Positions 45,315 through 54,035 of a stretch of DNA of 64,000 nt are shown piece after piece; within the stretch, counting starts at the first letter, position 1; each line of letters opens with the position of its first letter. The notes beneath the pieces were generated by a model that was given only the letters and a program-made list of their open reading frames with translations, was not told where the DNA came from and made no database searches. The translations under genes were made by a program, and so were the position numbers. The stretch is from Balneolaceae bacterium (lineage in GTDB: Bacteria > Bacteroidota > Rhodothermia > Balneolales > Balneolaceae), in assembly GCA_034521495.1 (NCBI GenBank), contig JAXHMK010000009.1:737001-801000 (forward strand), given 5' to 3'.

Positions 45315-46250
45315 TTACTCCATTGGCAGTTGCCAGATATCAACACGATTCAACGCAATGTACGGTACGGCAATCTGGTTTCTCTGTGTATCGATGCCGA
45401 TATCAGCGGGATCGCCGGGGGTTTGGATAGCAACATGATCGGTGCCATCAGAAATCACATGAATGCTGTTATCATTCTGACTGGCTACAACCATTCGTCC
45501 GTTTACGAATTCAATCCCGTCAAAATTTCCGCCGCTTTGAGCATTGGTGTACTCTTCGTAACCGGCTTCATTTTCTGCCAATACGGGAAACATCGTTGCA
45601 CCATCCCACGGTGCGAGAACGAGGTTGTTATCCGGATCGATGGTGATTCCATTGGGTGGTGCCGGAAGATTCTCGACAAGAACTACAGGTGTTCCATCGT
45701 CAATTCTGTAAACGGTGGATTTTCCGGTGTCGGTTACATATAAGTGTCCGTCGGCTCCCTGTACAACGTCATTTAAAAAACCCGGTTCGTGAGCGATAAA
45801 ATCGACAAAGGCAATCAATTCACCGGATTCCGTATCAAAACCGTGAACGCCTTCAGCATCGGCCGCCCAGAGTGTATCACCGGCAATGTACATTCCGCGG
45901 GGACCGTGAAGCGGACGAACATCGGATCCTGTGATAAATTGCAGATCCTCAATGGTTCCGTCAGGCGTAACTTTGGAGATAAACCCGTTGGAATCCCCGG
46001 CGGGATCACCGTTAAAATTGGATACAAAGTAAACATCCTGGGCCGGATCGTACCGAACGGCTTCAGGTCCCGACAGGCCGGTAACGCTAACCAGGATATC
46101 TGTAGAATCCTGTACAGAATCCCAGGTCAGATCAACTGAGTCCGCCATTGGTTCGGCCTCTTCAGAAGATTCTTGTGAGCAGGAGATAGCTAAGATACCC
46201 ATTGCTAAAACAGCTGTAAGTGATAAAGTAATTGTTTTCAGACGTTTCAT
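45315..46250 (-). CDS. SMP-30/gluconolactonase-like beta-propeller lipoprotein
   Basis: 311 residues. A lipobox (LAISCSQ, Cys about 24) is followed by an acidic linker and a six-bladed propeller: LSGPEAVRYDPAQDVYFVSN, LHGPRGMYIAGDTLWAADAE, LNDVVQGADGHLYVTDTGKS, APPNGITIDPDNNLVLAPWD and NFDGIEFVNGRMVVASQNDN. The Glu, Asn and Asp at blade tips resemble the metal site of SMP-30-type lactonases, so lactone hydrolysis is possible, but NHL-like binding proteins look similar. It is transcribed alone with its own terminator. Confidence 0.78.
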   Translation of the reverse strand: MKRLKTITLSLTAVLAMGILAISCSQESSEEAEPMADSVDLTWDSVQDSTDILVSVTGLSGPEAVRYDPAQDVYFVSNFNGDPAGDSNGFISKVTPDGTIEDLQFITGSDVRPLHGPRGMYIAGDTLWAADAEGVHGFDTESGELIAFVDFIAHEPGFLNDVVQGADGHLYVTDTGKSTVYRIDDGTPVVLVENLPAPPNGITIDPDNNLVLAPWDGATMFPVLAENEAGYEEYTNAQSGGNFDGIEFVNGRMVVASQNDNSIHVISDGTDHVAIQTPGDPADIGIDTQRNQIAVPYIALNRVDIWQLPME

Positions 46251-46478
46251 TTTTTTGTAAGAAGGTTTTGGTTAAGAATTAATTCCGAAAATCCGCCATA
46301 AATAAACGGCTTTTTGTAAATTTATAATCCCTAATTGATTGATATATTTGATTTTACTTGTAATATAATAGATAAAAATAGAGATGTTAAAAACAAAGAA
46401 AAGTAAAGATATTTTTAAGCGATAAGGAAGTCGATTATCTTAAGGCCGAATAGTCAATTAGATCAAAAAGTATTAAGC

Positions 46479-47414
46479 ATGAACATTGTATTTCTCGATG
46501 CCAAAACAGTCGGTGATGTAACCAATCTTGAAGATTTACAAAAGTTTGGCGATACAACTTTTTATCAAACCACATCACCCGATCAAACCGAAGAGAGAAT
46601 CAAGGATGTCGATATTGTTATCACCAATAAAGTAGTTTTAGATCGCGAGTTGATTGAAGGAGCCGGGAATCTGAAGCTGATCTGTGTGGCGGCTACGGGA
46701 ATGAATAATATCGACCGGGAGGCTGCAAAAGAAGCCGGAATTCAGGTAAAAAACGTGAGCGGATATTCCACCAACAGCGTTGCCCAAACCACCTTTTCGA
46801 TGATTCTTCACCTGGTTCAAAAAGTCTCGCAGTACGATGAGTTTGTAAAAAGTGGTGAGTATGCAAAGCACGATATTTTTACCAATATGGATCTCAGTTA
46901 TTCTGAAATTCACGGGAAACAGTTTGGAATTATCGGGCTTGGAAATATCGGCAGTAAGGTAGCTGCGATTGCGGAAGCATTTGGGGCGAAGGTGGTGTAT
47001 TACTCAACATCGGGGAGGAACCTGGATCAGCCGTATCCTCATATGGAGCTGAACGAATTGTTGAAGAGTTCCGATTTTGTATCTATTCACGCGCCCCTGA
47101 ATGAGAACACGGAAGGATTGATAGGTGCGAACGAATTGGAATCAATGAAAGAAACAGCATATTTGATTAATACCGGTAGAGGTGGAATTGTCAACGAATC
47201 TGATTTGGCAGAAGCTCTTGATAAAAATGAGATAGCTGGCGCTGCACTGGATGTGTTTGAAGAGGAGCCGATCAATGCGGATAATCCGCTGCTTTCCATC
47301 AATAATAAACATAAGTTGGTGATGACCCCGCATATCGCCTGGGCAAGCATCGAAGCCCGAACGGAGCTCATTGAGGGAGTGAAGGAAAATATTGAAGAGT
47401 TTTTGGGTGGTTAA
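46479..47414 (+). CDS. D-isomer-specific 2-hydroxyacid dehydrogenase
   Basis: 311 residues of the NAD-linked D-2-hydroxyacid dehydrogenase family (glycerate, lactate or hydroxypyruvate type). The catalytic domain has CVAATGMNNIDREAA, the NAD-binding domain QFGIIGLGNIGSKVA (about 148-162). The active Arg is in LINTGRGGIVNE (about 232) with the following Glu in LDVFEEEPI, and the His in TPHIAWASIEAR (about 286). The start at ATG 46479 gives MNIVFLDAKTVGDV. It is divergent from the SMP-30-like gene. Substrate unknown, possibly hydroxypyruvate. Confidence 0.9.
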   Translation: MNIVFLDAKTVGDVTNLEDLQKFGDTTFYQTTSPDQTEERIKDVDIVITNKVVLDRELIEGAGNLKLICVAATGMNNIDREAAKEAGIQVKNVSGYSTNSVAQTTFSMILHLVQKVSQYDEFVKSGEYAKHDIFTNMDLSYSEIHGKQFGIIGLGNIGSKVAAIAEAFGAKVVYYSTSGRNLDQPYPHMELNELLKSSDFVSIHAPLNENTEGLIGANELESMKETAYLINTGRGGIVNESDLAEALDKNEIAGAALDVFEEEPINADNPLLSINNKHKLVMTPHIAWASIEARTELIEGVKENIEEFLGG

Positions 47415-47824
47415 TTCCAAAAAAAACACCGCGTTCCCCGCGCTCTCAGCGGTTACTAATCAACCGCGGGGTACGCAGTGGGACGCGAGAGATGTACACA
47501 GTGCTTCCTAAAGGCAGATTCCCAAAAAGGGTTGTAAGAAAACACCCTGTCAAATGTTTAAGAACTTAAATTATTTAGGTGATTGATTTTATGAAGGCTC
47601 CCCCTCCTTGTCACGCTTCTTTTTAGCGTGATAGGGAGGGGACGGGGGTGGGTCCGAAAAGACAGAACTCTGATTATGGTTACTAACTTAAATTTTTAAA
47701 GTCAGAATATTTTGAAAAATAATATTTTCATAGCCTCTTGAAGTTGGAATGTACACCCCTCCTTCCGTCGGCTGACGGAAGACTCCCCTCCCCGAATGGT
47801 CGGGACGCAAGCGCAAGGGGAGAT
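47415..47824. repeat. repeat-bearing spacer with family-G hairpin, copy 3
   Basis: CCCCTCCTTGTCACGC faces GCGTGATAGGGAGGGG at 47601-47641, followed by GGGGGTGGGTCC, a single-hairpin version of family G. Upstream (47440-47485) the run CCGCGTTCCCCGCG and AACCGCGGGGTACGCA is a GC-rich imperfect palindrome. Near 47752-47822 there are ACCCCTCC, CCGTCGGCTGACGG and GCGCAAGGGGAGA, related to families B and G. No gene seen. Confidence 0.55.
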
Positions 47825-48286
47825 TTATATCCACCGCCGAACCGATTCTTTGTAATCTAAAAAATCCTCTCCAAATTTTTTGGTCATTGCTCTCTCTTCA
47901 GGTATGATTTGAAATCGATTCATGTACAGGATGAAGCCTATCACCAATAAAATATTGATCGGATTTGCGAAGAAGAATAGAATTCCAATCAATCCGATTA
48001 ACAGGCCCAGATACATAGGATTACGGGTGAATTGATAGATCCCGGAATTCACAAATGATGATGCTTTCTCGGGCCGGTGCGGATCAACGGTAGTTTTCTT
48101 TTTCCAAAATTCCCAGACTCCCGCAATACCAATTAGGATTCCAATTGAGAAAAGAGCTTTGGCAATCCAGGGAAGGATGGGATGTGAAAACGAAAAGCTT
48201 TTTAGATATTTAAAGGTGACCCACATCAAGCCTGTAGAAATCGCAAAGAGAAGTGCCGGCGGAACCTTGCATTCCAAAAACTTCAT
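47825..48286 (-). CDS. isoprenylcysteine carboxyl methyltransferase-like (PEMT/ICMT) membrane protein
   Basis: 153 residues with four or five hydrophobic helices. The family motif NSGIYQFTRNPMYLGLLIGL holds Arg-Asn-Pro-Met-Tyr, and IIPEERAMTKKFGEDFLDYK near the C-terminus is the second SAM-related motif. These proteins methylate lipids or small thiols at the membrane. The ATG overlaps the stop of the subunit-3 gene by four bases, so it belongs to the GMC operon. Its substrate and its link to sugar oxidation are unknown. Confidence 0.85.
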   Translation of the reverse strand: MKFLECKVPPALLFAISTGLMWVTFKYLKSFSFSHPILPWIAKALFSIGILIGIAGVWEFWKKKTTVDPHRPEKASSFVNSGIYQFTRNPMYLGLLIGLIGILFFFANPINILLVIGFILYMNRFQIIPEERAMTKKFGEDFLDYKESVRRWI

Positions 48287-48825
48287 GTAGCCCAGGTTTT
48301 GCCGCCGAGTTCTTCCAGAGATTCACAACCCAAATATCCTCCCGGAATAGGATCGTATTGCAATACCTGGGTAGCACCGATCTCGGAAGTAAAAAATCCC
48401 ATCAAAGTAGTTTGCTTGAACAATAGGAAGAAATCCCGGTTTTCTTCGTTGCTGATAAACTGAGAGACGAATTCAGTCTGGTTCTCAAAATTCAACTCTA
48501 AAAAATCAGATCGGTTCAGTTCATCAAGTGAATCAATGATCAAATTTCGTTCAGCAGTGGGATAAAATTCGCTGACCATCCGATCGATAAACCGCTCTAC
48601 TTTTGCATCTTTTGCTCCGGGAGTGTCGGTGGCGGGCAGAATCACTTCGGCGAGATCGGCTGCAACCTGCAACTGTTCATTTGTAAGGGCAGAAGGTGAC
48701 CATCCGGAAGACGTTTGCGTATTTGAACAACCGGAGAGAACGGCTGAGATTAGTGTGCCGCTCAGCGTACAGCCCATGATTGCTGCCGTACGTTTAATGG
48801 CTTCTCGTCTATCTATTTTTTCCAT
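48283..48825 (-). CDS. gluconate 2-dehydrogenase subunit 3-like protein
   Basis: 180 residues. A Tat-type signal MEKIDRREAIKRTAAIMG is followed by a Cys (LSGCSN) that could be a lipobox. LTNEQLQVAADLAEVILPAT and DAKVERFIDRMVSEF are the family core, and IPGGYLGC with GGKTWA near the end is conserved. It pairs with the GMC flavoprotein encoded just upstream (10 bp). It probably helps export or links the flavoprotein to the respiratory chain. Intact, unlike its paralogue at 22867-23389. Confidence 0.88.
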   Translation of the reverse strand: MEKIDRREAIKRTAAIMGCTLSGTLISAVLSGCSNTQTSSGWSPSALTNEQLQVAADLAEVILPATDTPGAKDAKVERFIDRMVSEFYPTAERNLIIDSLDELNRSDFLELNFENQTEFVSQFISNEENRDFFLLFKQTTLMGFFTSEIGATQVLQYDPIPGGYLGCESLEELGGKTWAT

Positions 48826-48835
48826 AATTATTGGT

Positions 48836-50542
48836 TTAAAAGTTGCCCTTTTTTAATTCACTCACAGCATAATCACAAGCACGGGCTGTCAATGCCATAT
48901 AGGTAAGCGACGGATTTCCCCAGCCATTGGATACCATACAAGAACCGTCCGTTACAAAGACATTTGGGATGTCGTGAATTTGATTCCATCTGTTGAGCAC
49001 CGAGGTTTTGGGATCTCGCCCCATCCGGGCTGTTCCCATTTCGTGGATACTCAGGCCCGGCGGACTTTCTTCGTTGTATGTTTCAATATCTCTGAAACCG
49101 GACGCCTCCAACATCTCCGCGCTGGATGATTCCATCTCCTTTCTCATTTCGGCCTCGTTTTCACCAAACTCCATGTCGATCACCAATTTAGGGAGTCCCC
49201 ACTGATCAGTGTTTTCATGATCCAGGTACACACGGTTTTTATGTCTTGGCAGGCATTCGCCAAAGGCTAATAATGTCATTTCCCAAGGACCCGGCGTTGT
49301 CTGCTGATCTTTATATTCAGCTCCAAAATCCATCGGATCACCCTGGCCCACTCCTTGCCGACCGGCCCAGCCGTAGGTAGAAAATCCGCGGAGATAGTTG
49401 TTTCGCTTCGTTTTTTCATCCAGGTTTTGGAAACGAGGGACAAGCACATCCACCGGGCGTCGTCCTTTATAATATCGGTCTTCAAAGCCATCGAACGTTC
49501 CGTACGCGCCCACCTGGAAGTGATTATCCATCAGGTTGTGGCCCAGTTCACCGCTGCTGTTGGCCAATCCGCCGGGGAAGGTGTTTTCAACGGAATTCAA
49601 GAGGATACTTGTGGATCCAAGAGTAGAGGCGCAGAGAAAAACGATATCTGCATAAAAGTCGATGGTCTCTTTCGTCTCCTTATCCACAATTCTCACACCG
49701 GATGCTTTTTTACTTTGCTCATCATACAAAATCGTGTGGACGATGGAGTTTGGCCTGAGCGTCATATTTCCGCTGGCTTCGGCTGCCGGAAGGGTAGAGG
49801 AATTGCTGCTGAAGTAGGCTCCGTAGGGGCATCCCCGCCTGCACAGGTTTCGTGCCATACATTTTCCGCGTCCGCCGTGCGGCTGGGTAATATTCGTAGT
49901 CCGCCCGATGGTTAAAACACGATCATCAAAATTTTTCTTCAACTGATCCCGAACATGTTTTTCGAGACAGTTCATCTCCCAGGGCGGGAGAAAATTTCCA
50001 TCCGGGATCTGCCAGAGTCCATCCCGGTTTCCACTCACGCCGATGAAATTTTCCACGTAATCGTACCACGGTTCAATATCCTCATACCGAATCGGCCAGT
50101 CGATGCCCACGCCATCCTGTTCGTATACACCCAATTCCAAATTACCACGGCGATATGCCCATCGTCCCCAGATCAAAGATCGTCCACCCACCTGGTAACC
50201 ACGAGTCCACAAAAATGGTTTTTCCTGGATGTAGGGGTGCTCCGAATCCTTCACAAAAAAGTGTTTGGTATCCTGTTTAACGGCATATGATGTCTGACTC
50301 TGAACCGGGTAGATCTCCGTCTTCTCTTCATGTGTCAGTTCATTGGCATAGGGCAGTTCCCAGGGATGCTTCATCATGGTGGGATAATCTTTGACGTGCT
50401 CCACCATCCGGCCCCGTTCAAGCACAAGTGTGTTCAATCCCTTTTCTGAAAGCTCTTTGGCCGCCCAGCCCCCGCTGATGCCGGTTCCTACGACGATGGC
50501 ATCGAAGGTTCTCTGTTTTCTGGATTCAAGATTCAGGTTCAT
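48836..50542 (-). CDS. GMC-family oxidoreductase
   Basis: 568 residues, FAD-dependent, likely sugar or glycoside dehydrogenase. The dinucleotide site is AIVVGTGISGGWAAKELSEK. GYQVGGRSLIWGRWAYR, CRRGCPYGAYFSSNSSTLPA, HEMGTARMGRDP and WGNPSLTYMALTARA are the GMC blocks, with active-site residues near the last two. It has no signal of its own, so export with the Tat-tagged subunit-3 partner is likely. Gene order is GMC, subunit 3, ICMT-like, the reverse of the first pair, where subunit 3 comes first. ATG at 50542. Confidence 0.92.
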   Translation of the reverse strand: MNLNLESRKQRTFDAIVVGTGISGGWAAKELSEKGLNTLVLERGRMVEHVKDYPTMMKHPWELPYANELTHEEKTEIYPVQSQTSYAVKQDTKHFFVKDSEHPYIQEKPFLWTRGYQVGGRSLIWGRWAYRRGNLELGVYEQDGVGIDWPIRYEDIEPWYDYVENFIGVSGNRDGLWQIPDGNFLPPWEMNCLEKHVRDQLKKNFDDRVLTIGRTTNITQPHGGRGKCMARNLCRRGCPYGAYFSSNSSTLPAAEASGNMTLRPNSIVHTILYDEQSKKASGVRIVDKETKETIDFYADIVFLCASTLGSTSILLNSVENTFPGGLANSSGELGHNLMDNHFQVGAYGTFDGFEDRYYKGRRPVDVLVPRFQNLDEKTKRNNYLRGFSTYGWAGRQGVGQGDPMDFGAEYKDQQTTPGPWEMTLLAFGECLPRHKNRVYLDHENTDQWGLPKLVIDMEFGENEAEMRKEMESSSAEMLEASGFRDIETYNEESPPGLSIHEMGTARMGRDPKTSVLNRWNQIHDIPNVFVTDGSCMVSNGWGNPSLTYMALTARACDYAVSELKKGNF

Positions 50543-50640
50543 GGCTGCTTTATTTGATCAGATAGAATGAAAATTTCAGTCCTAATTTAGCAATGATGTA
50601 ACCAGTTACAAATCAATAAAAGTAAAGTCTCTAAATTATT

Positions 50641-50700
50641 TGTCAAGTGTGCTTGACATTCATCTGGAAGAAGAATATTATATGTAAAGTAAACTTAACA
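50641..50700 (+). promoter_or_regulatory. sigma-70-type promoter between two XRE-type operators
   Basis: TGTCAAGTGTGCTTGACA (50641-50658) is a dyad with 7-bp arms; its right arm contains TTGACA (50653-50658), followed after 17 bp by TATTAT (50676-50681). A second dyad TGTAAAGTAAACTTAACA (50683-50700, one arm mismatch) starts right after the -10. The shared consensus is TGTnAAG-4-CTTnACA and the centres are 42 bp apart, four helical turns. It drives the membrane protein and XRE genes that start at 50723, so autorepression is likely. Confidence 0.72.
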
Positions 50701-50722
50701 TAAAGACAACTAACATAGACTT

Positions 50723-51145
50723 ATGGAAAATCAAAAAGTAAAATCAAGTGATTGGTCGAGTCAGATCAAAAAGTCAACAGCACGGCTCGCAACATGGACG
50801 ATTTTGTGGGTAGTGACGGTTGCCATACCTGCATTTGGCCCGGAACTGTTTTGGGGAGAGAATAATCTTATAAATGTGATGGCAATACTACTAAATATTG
50901 GAGTGGGAATCGGGATGATTATTGCGAATATCCGGCATATCAAACTACAAGATGAGATGATGCAGAAAGTCCAGCTTGAAGCTATGGGAATTTCCCTGGG
51001 TGTAGCTGTGGTAGGTGGTATTGCCTATTCTATGCTGGATGCAACAAATGTGATTCCGTTTGATGCGGAGATCGGCTTTCTTGTGATGCTAATTGGGTTT
51101 ACCTATCTCATTTTATTATTTATTAACATGAGGAGATACAAATGA
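50723..51145 (+). CDS. four-helix membrane protein partnered with an XRE regulator
   Basis: 140 residues, with hydrophobic helices at about 20-40, 47-67, 87-106 and 112-133, an N-terminal soluble tail and a short basic C-terminus. The loop IANIRHIKLQDEMMQKVQLE between helices 2 and 3 is amphipathic. Small membrane proteins next to a Cro-like regulator (as in YozG/DUF2975-type pairs) are known, and this fits that layout without matching a named family. The stop overlaps the XRE start by four bases. Function unknown. Confidence 0.7.
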   Translation: MENQKVKSSDWSSQIKKSTARLATWTILWVVTVAIPAFGPELFWGENNLINVMAILLNIGVGIGMIIANIRHIKLQDEMMQKVQLEAMGISLGVAVVGGIAYSMLDATNVIPFDAEIGFLVMLIGFTYLILLFINMRRYK

Positions 51146-51339
51146 AGAATAAACTGAAGGTACTACGGGCAGAAAGAGACTGGACGCAGGCAGATTTGGC
51201 AAATGCACTGGAAGTGTCGCGCCAGACGGTAAACGCAATTGAAACGGGAAAGTACGATCCCAGTTTACCACTGGCGTTTAAAATCGCACGGCTTTTTGAG
51301 AAGCAGATTGAGGAAATTTTTGATGATGAAGAGGAGTGA
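51142..51339 (+). CDS. small Cro/XRE-type regulator
   Basis: 65 residues, essentially one helix-turn-helix: LKVLRAERDWTQADLANALE, then VSRQTVNAIETGKYDPSLPL and the acidic end IEEIFDDEEE. Close to the YozG-type regulators of Firmicutes and Bacteroidota. It starts inside the last codons of the membrane-protein gene (ATGA overlap). It most likely binds the twin dyads upstream as a repressor of its own operon, and the membrane protein may modulate it (inference). Confidence 0.85.
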   Translation: MKNKLKVLRAERDWTQADLANALEVSRQTVNAIETGKYDPSLPLAFKIARLFEKQIEEIFDDEEE

Positions 51340-51515
51340 AAAGGCAAACGTGAAACGGCAGAAGTGGGTACTGTCATCAAACTGGTGCAGGTTATAAATC
51401 CAATATTTCAGATTTTGAATTGGAGAAGTGGAAGTATTTTTTAGTTGGGAAATTTCATCTGCTCTCAGTAAATCAAGGATGTCACTTGTGGCCAAGCTTT
51501 TTTGCAAAGGGAAGG

Positions 51516-51550
51516 GGCACAAGTGACGCTACGCTGAACACTTGCGCCAG
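51516..51550. repeat. short palindromic repeat family F, copy 3
   Basis: GGCACAAGTGACGCTACGCT with the facing CACTTGCGCCAG. A degenerate second half (GTAACACTTGCACCAG) follows near 51570, and TTTTTTGCAAAGGG precedes it as at 3627. Confidence 0.6.
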
Positions 51551-51734
51551 CTGGGGGACGCTTCATGTAACACTTGCACCAGATGAGGAAAGTTAAGGAT
51601 GATTTAAATATTGGTTTAGATCAATGCGTCCAAAACGATAAATACTTTTTATATTGTAGTCAGTTTTTTAGTATCCTTGACAAAATTTCTTCACAGAAAC
51701 CAGAATTGTCTTTAAAACTACACATCTATATTCA

Positions 51735-52943
51735 GTGATTCGATTTTTTTCTGCAATTTTTTTACTGGTCGTAACAATCGGGTTTTACATGGCCTTTACC
51801 GACATCAAACCGGAACCGAACGCTGTTGAGTCTGAGCCCGAAGAAGAATGGATGATGGATGAATCCTTAGCCATCTACCTGGATGAATTTGAACAAGGTT
51901 TTAAGGAAGGACTGAACGACGAAGAAATACCAGGTGCTTCTGTTGCCATTGTAAAAGATGGCCGGGTTCTGATTCAAAAGGGATTTGGCGTAAAAGAGAA
52001 AGGGACATCCGAAAACGTAGATGAACATACCGTATTCAGATTAGGGAGTCTGTCAAAAGGCTTTGCTTCGGTTCTAACTGGTGTATTGGTGGAAGAGGAA
52101 GTTATAAACTGGGATGATCCTGTATCCCGTTATTTGGAGGAATTCAGGTTGAATGATCCGGGACAAACTGACCGGGTTCAGATCAAACATCTGTTATCTC
52201 ATACCTCTGGATTGCCGCGCCATGCCTATACAAATTTGATAGAAGACGGTCTTTCGTTGGAAAGCATCCTCCCCCGATTGGAAGTAGTTCCTTTAATCAA
52301 TAAAGAAGGAAGGCAACATTCCTATCAAAATGCGGCCTATTCAGCGATAGAAAGAGTTCTTGAAGTGCAAACCGGTACCGACTTTAACACTCTTCTTCAT
52401 GAGAAGCTTTTCGAGCCATTAGCGATGGATCATTCCTCGGCAAGCTATGAGGGTATTAAGAGTTCCGGGAATAAAGCGTTGCCTCATCTGTACTATTCCC
52501 GTTCGAGGGGACGTGTGCTCACTTCAATTTCTGAGAAATACTACAATGCGGTTTCTTCCGGCGGGATGAATGCTTCAGCCTCCGATATGGGAAAGTGGTT
52601 GCTTTTGTTAACAGGCCATTATCCTGAAGTGATCTCTAAAGAAACGCTAAAGGAGATATATGAACCGTTAGCTACCATCCGTAACCGCCGATATAGCCGG
52701 CATTGGGATGGAGTGAACAGGTCGCAATATGCAATGGGGTGGAGAGTGCTTGATAATCATGGACAAAAGATTGTTTACCACGGAGGATATGTAAATGGAT
52801 ACCGCAGCGAGATTGCATTTGCTCCTGACGAAGGGGTGGGAATCTGCATTCTCACCAATACCAACTCAAGCTATCCGTTAGAAGTCATCCCGGACTTCTT
52901 TAATCACTTCAAATCAAATTCTTCGGTCGTTATTTCAAAGTGA
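51735..52943 (+). CDS. CubicO-like serine hydrolase (class-C beta-lactamase fold)
   Basis: 402 residues from GTG 51735; no ATG lies close. An N-terminal signal anchor (IRFFSAIFLLVVTIGFYM) exports it. The SxxK nucleophile motif is in RLGSLSKGFA (Ser about 106), the general-base Tyr in SYQNAAYSAIE (about 197), and HGG replaces the KTG box in IVYHGGYVNG (about 349). It could be an esterase, a D-aminopeptidase or a peptidoglycan-modifying enzyme rather than a drug-resistance lactamase. No partner gene; a family-F repeat follows. Confidence 0.9.
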   Translation: MIRFFSAIFLLVVTIGFYMAFTDIKPEPNAVESEPEEEWMMDESLAIYLDEFEQGFKEGLNDEEIPGASVAIVKDGRVLIQKGFGVKEKGTSENVDEHTVFRLGSLSKGFASVLTGVLVEEEVINWDDPVSRYLEEFRLNDPGQTDRVQIKHLLSHTSGLPRHAYTNLIEDGLSLESILPRLEVVPLINKEGRQHSYQNAAYSAIERVLEVQTGTDFNTLLHEKLFEPLAMDHSSASYEGIKSSGNKALPHLYYSRSRGRVLTSISEKYYNAVSSGGMNASASDMGKWLLLLTGHYPEVISKETLKEIYEPLATIRNRRYSRHWDGVNRSQYAMGWRVLDNHGQKIVYHGGYVNGYRSEIAFAPDEGVGICILTNTNSSYPLEVIPDFFNHFKSNSSVVISK

Positions 52944-52974
52944 GCTATAAGTGCATGGCATTTATATCCCCTAA

Positions 52975-53011
52975 CTGGCACAAGTAACGCTTCGCTTAAC
53001 ACTTTCGCCAG
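52975..53011. repeat. short palindromic repeat family F, copy 4, with extended stem
   Basis: CTGGCACAAGTAACGCTTCG with ACACTTTCGCCAG; CCCCTAA before and TTTGGGG after lengthen the stem (CCCCTAACTGGC / GCCAGTTTGGGG). Confidence 0.55.
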
Positions 53012-53093
53012 TTTGGGGCTCGGGCTCGCCAGGGATAGATTTCCTTGAGCCCGAATAGCTGTCACTAAAAGATGCCGCCTGAATAAAATAAGG

Positions 53094-53528
53094 TTATGTG
53101 TTTGGTTCATAGGTCCATGGATTAATCACGTCAACTCCTGAGCCTTCCATGTCCTGCGTATTTCTTGTAACAACTGAAAGTTCATGAACCTGGGCTGTTG
53201 CAGCAATAAGTGAATCAATTGCCGGAAGTGGTTTTCCATTTTTTTCTGCTGTAGCCAAAATCTTGCCCCATCTATTCACTTCTTCCATGTTGATGTTGAT
53301 TACACGATTTTTGAATCGACGGTTTAAATCCTCATTGACCCATTGATTTAACTCTTTCTTCTTTTTTGAGTCAGGCAATTTTTCAATTCCTTTTCGTAAT
53401 TCACCAAAAGTAATGACGCTTAAATACATCGAAAGCTCATCCTGATCGGCGAACCATTTCAGAACATTTGGATTTGGTTTCTTTTTAACCAATTCTGAAA
53501 TACAGCATGTATCAATCAAATAGCTCAT
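53094..53528 (-). CDS. PIN-domain toxin (VapC type)
   Basis: 144 residues. PIN ribonuclease fold with acidic residues in MSYLIDTCCISELVKK, SLIAATAQVHELSVVTRNTQ with Asp in the preceding PAIDSLIAA, and DMEGSGVDVINPW at the end. VapC toxins cut tRNA or rRNA and are held by the adjacent antitoxin. The ATG overlaps the antitoxin stop by four bases, so the two are co-translated. A VapBC-type pair of this kind could be a genomic stabiliser or a stress module. Confidence 0.88.
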   Translation of the reverse strand: MSYLIDTCCISELVKKKPNPNVLKWFADQDELSMYLSVITFGELRKGIEKLPDSKKKKELNQWVNEDLNRRFKNRVININMEEVNRWGKILATAEKNGKPLPAIDSLIAATAQVHELSVVTRNTQDMEGSGVDVINPWTYEPNT

Positions 53529-53785
53529 AGTTCAACCTGACGGGAAGGGGATTTATCTCGCTTCAAATCAATCTCGATCTTTGAAAGTGGAGAATTTTGA
53601 AAAAACTCTACCAAAGATGTTTTCGGTTGTTCCAATTTTCGATAATCTTCAGCCGAAAGAACCACTACACTGTCTTTTCCATGCTTTGTAACCGTTTGAG
53701 GCCCTTCTTCGGATGCTTTTCGGACAACTTCGCTAAATCTGTTTTTAGCTTCCTGTAACTGCCATTTTTTTGTTTTAGATTTCAT
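53525..53785 (-). CDS. Phd/YefM-family antitoxin
   Basis: 86 residues from ATG 53785, which has GGAGG close upstream; the ATG at 53803 lacks one. QLQEAKNRFSEVVRKASEEG and GPQTVTKHGKDSVVVLSAED are the Phd/YefM fold; the C-terminal tail (SLVEFFQNSPLSKIEIDLKR) would wrap the PIN toxin. It precedes vapC in the same operon and should bind its own promoter. Confidence 0.88.
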   Translation of the reverse strand: MKSKTKKWQLQEAKNRFSEVVRKASEEGPQTVTKHGKDSVVVLSAEDYRKLEQPKTSLVEFFQNSPLSKIEIDLKRDKSPSRQVEL

Positions 53786-54035
53786 AAACACCTCCATTTT
53801 CATCTAGTCTGTCCAGAAACTACTAATTTATAACAGATTATAGAAGTGAAAATTGCCTGTTGCAAAAAATGTGGCTTCCGACACATAACGTGTATTTAAA
53901 GGAGATAACATTGACCTTGATTTTGCCTCATAATAATCTAAAATGAGTTTTTGAACAAACCATACACGGATTTTGCCGGATGAATATTTAATTCAAAGGG
54001 AAAAATGTCTGATGAATCCGCCGATTAATTCTTAA

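Noticed and set aside
53865-53990. Possible attI or promoter between vapBC and the integrase remnant.
   Set aside because: No core site or convincing promoter boxes were identified.
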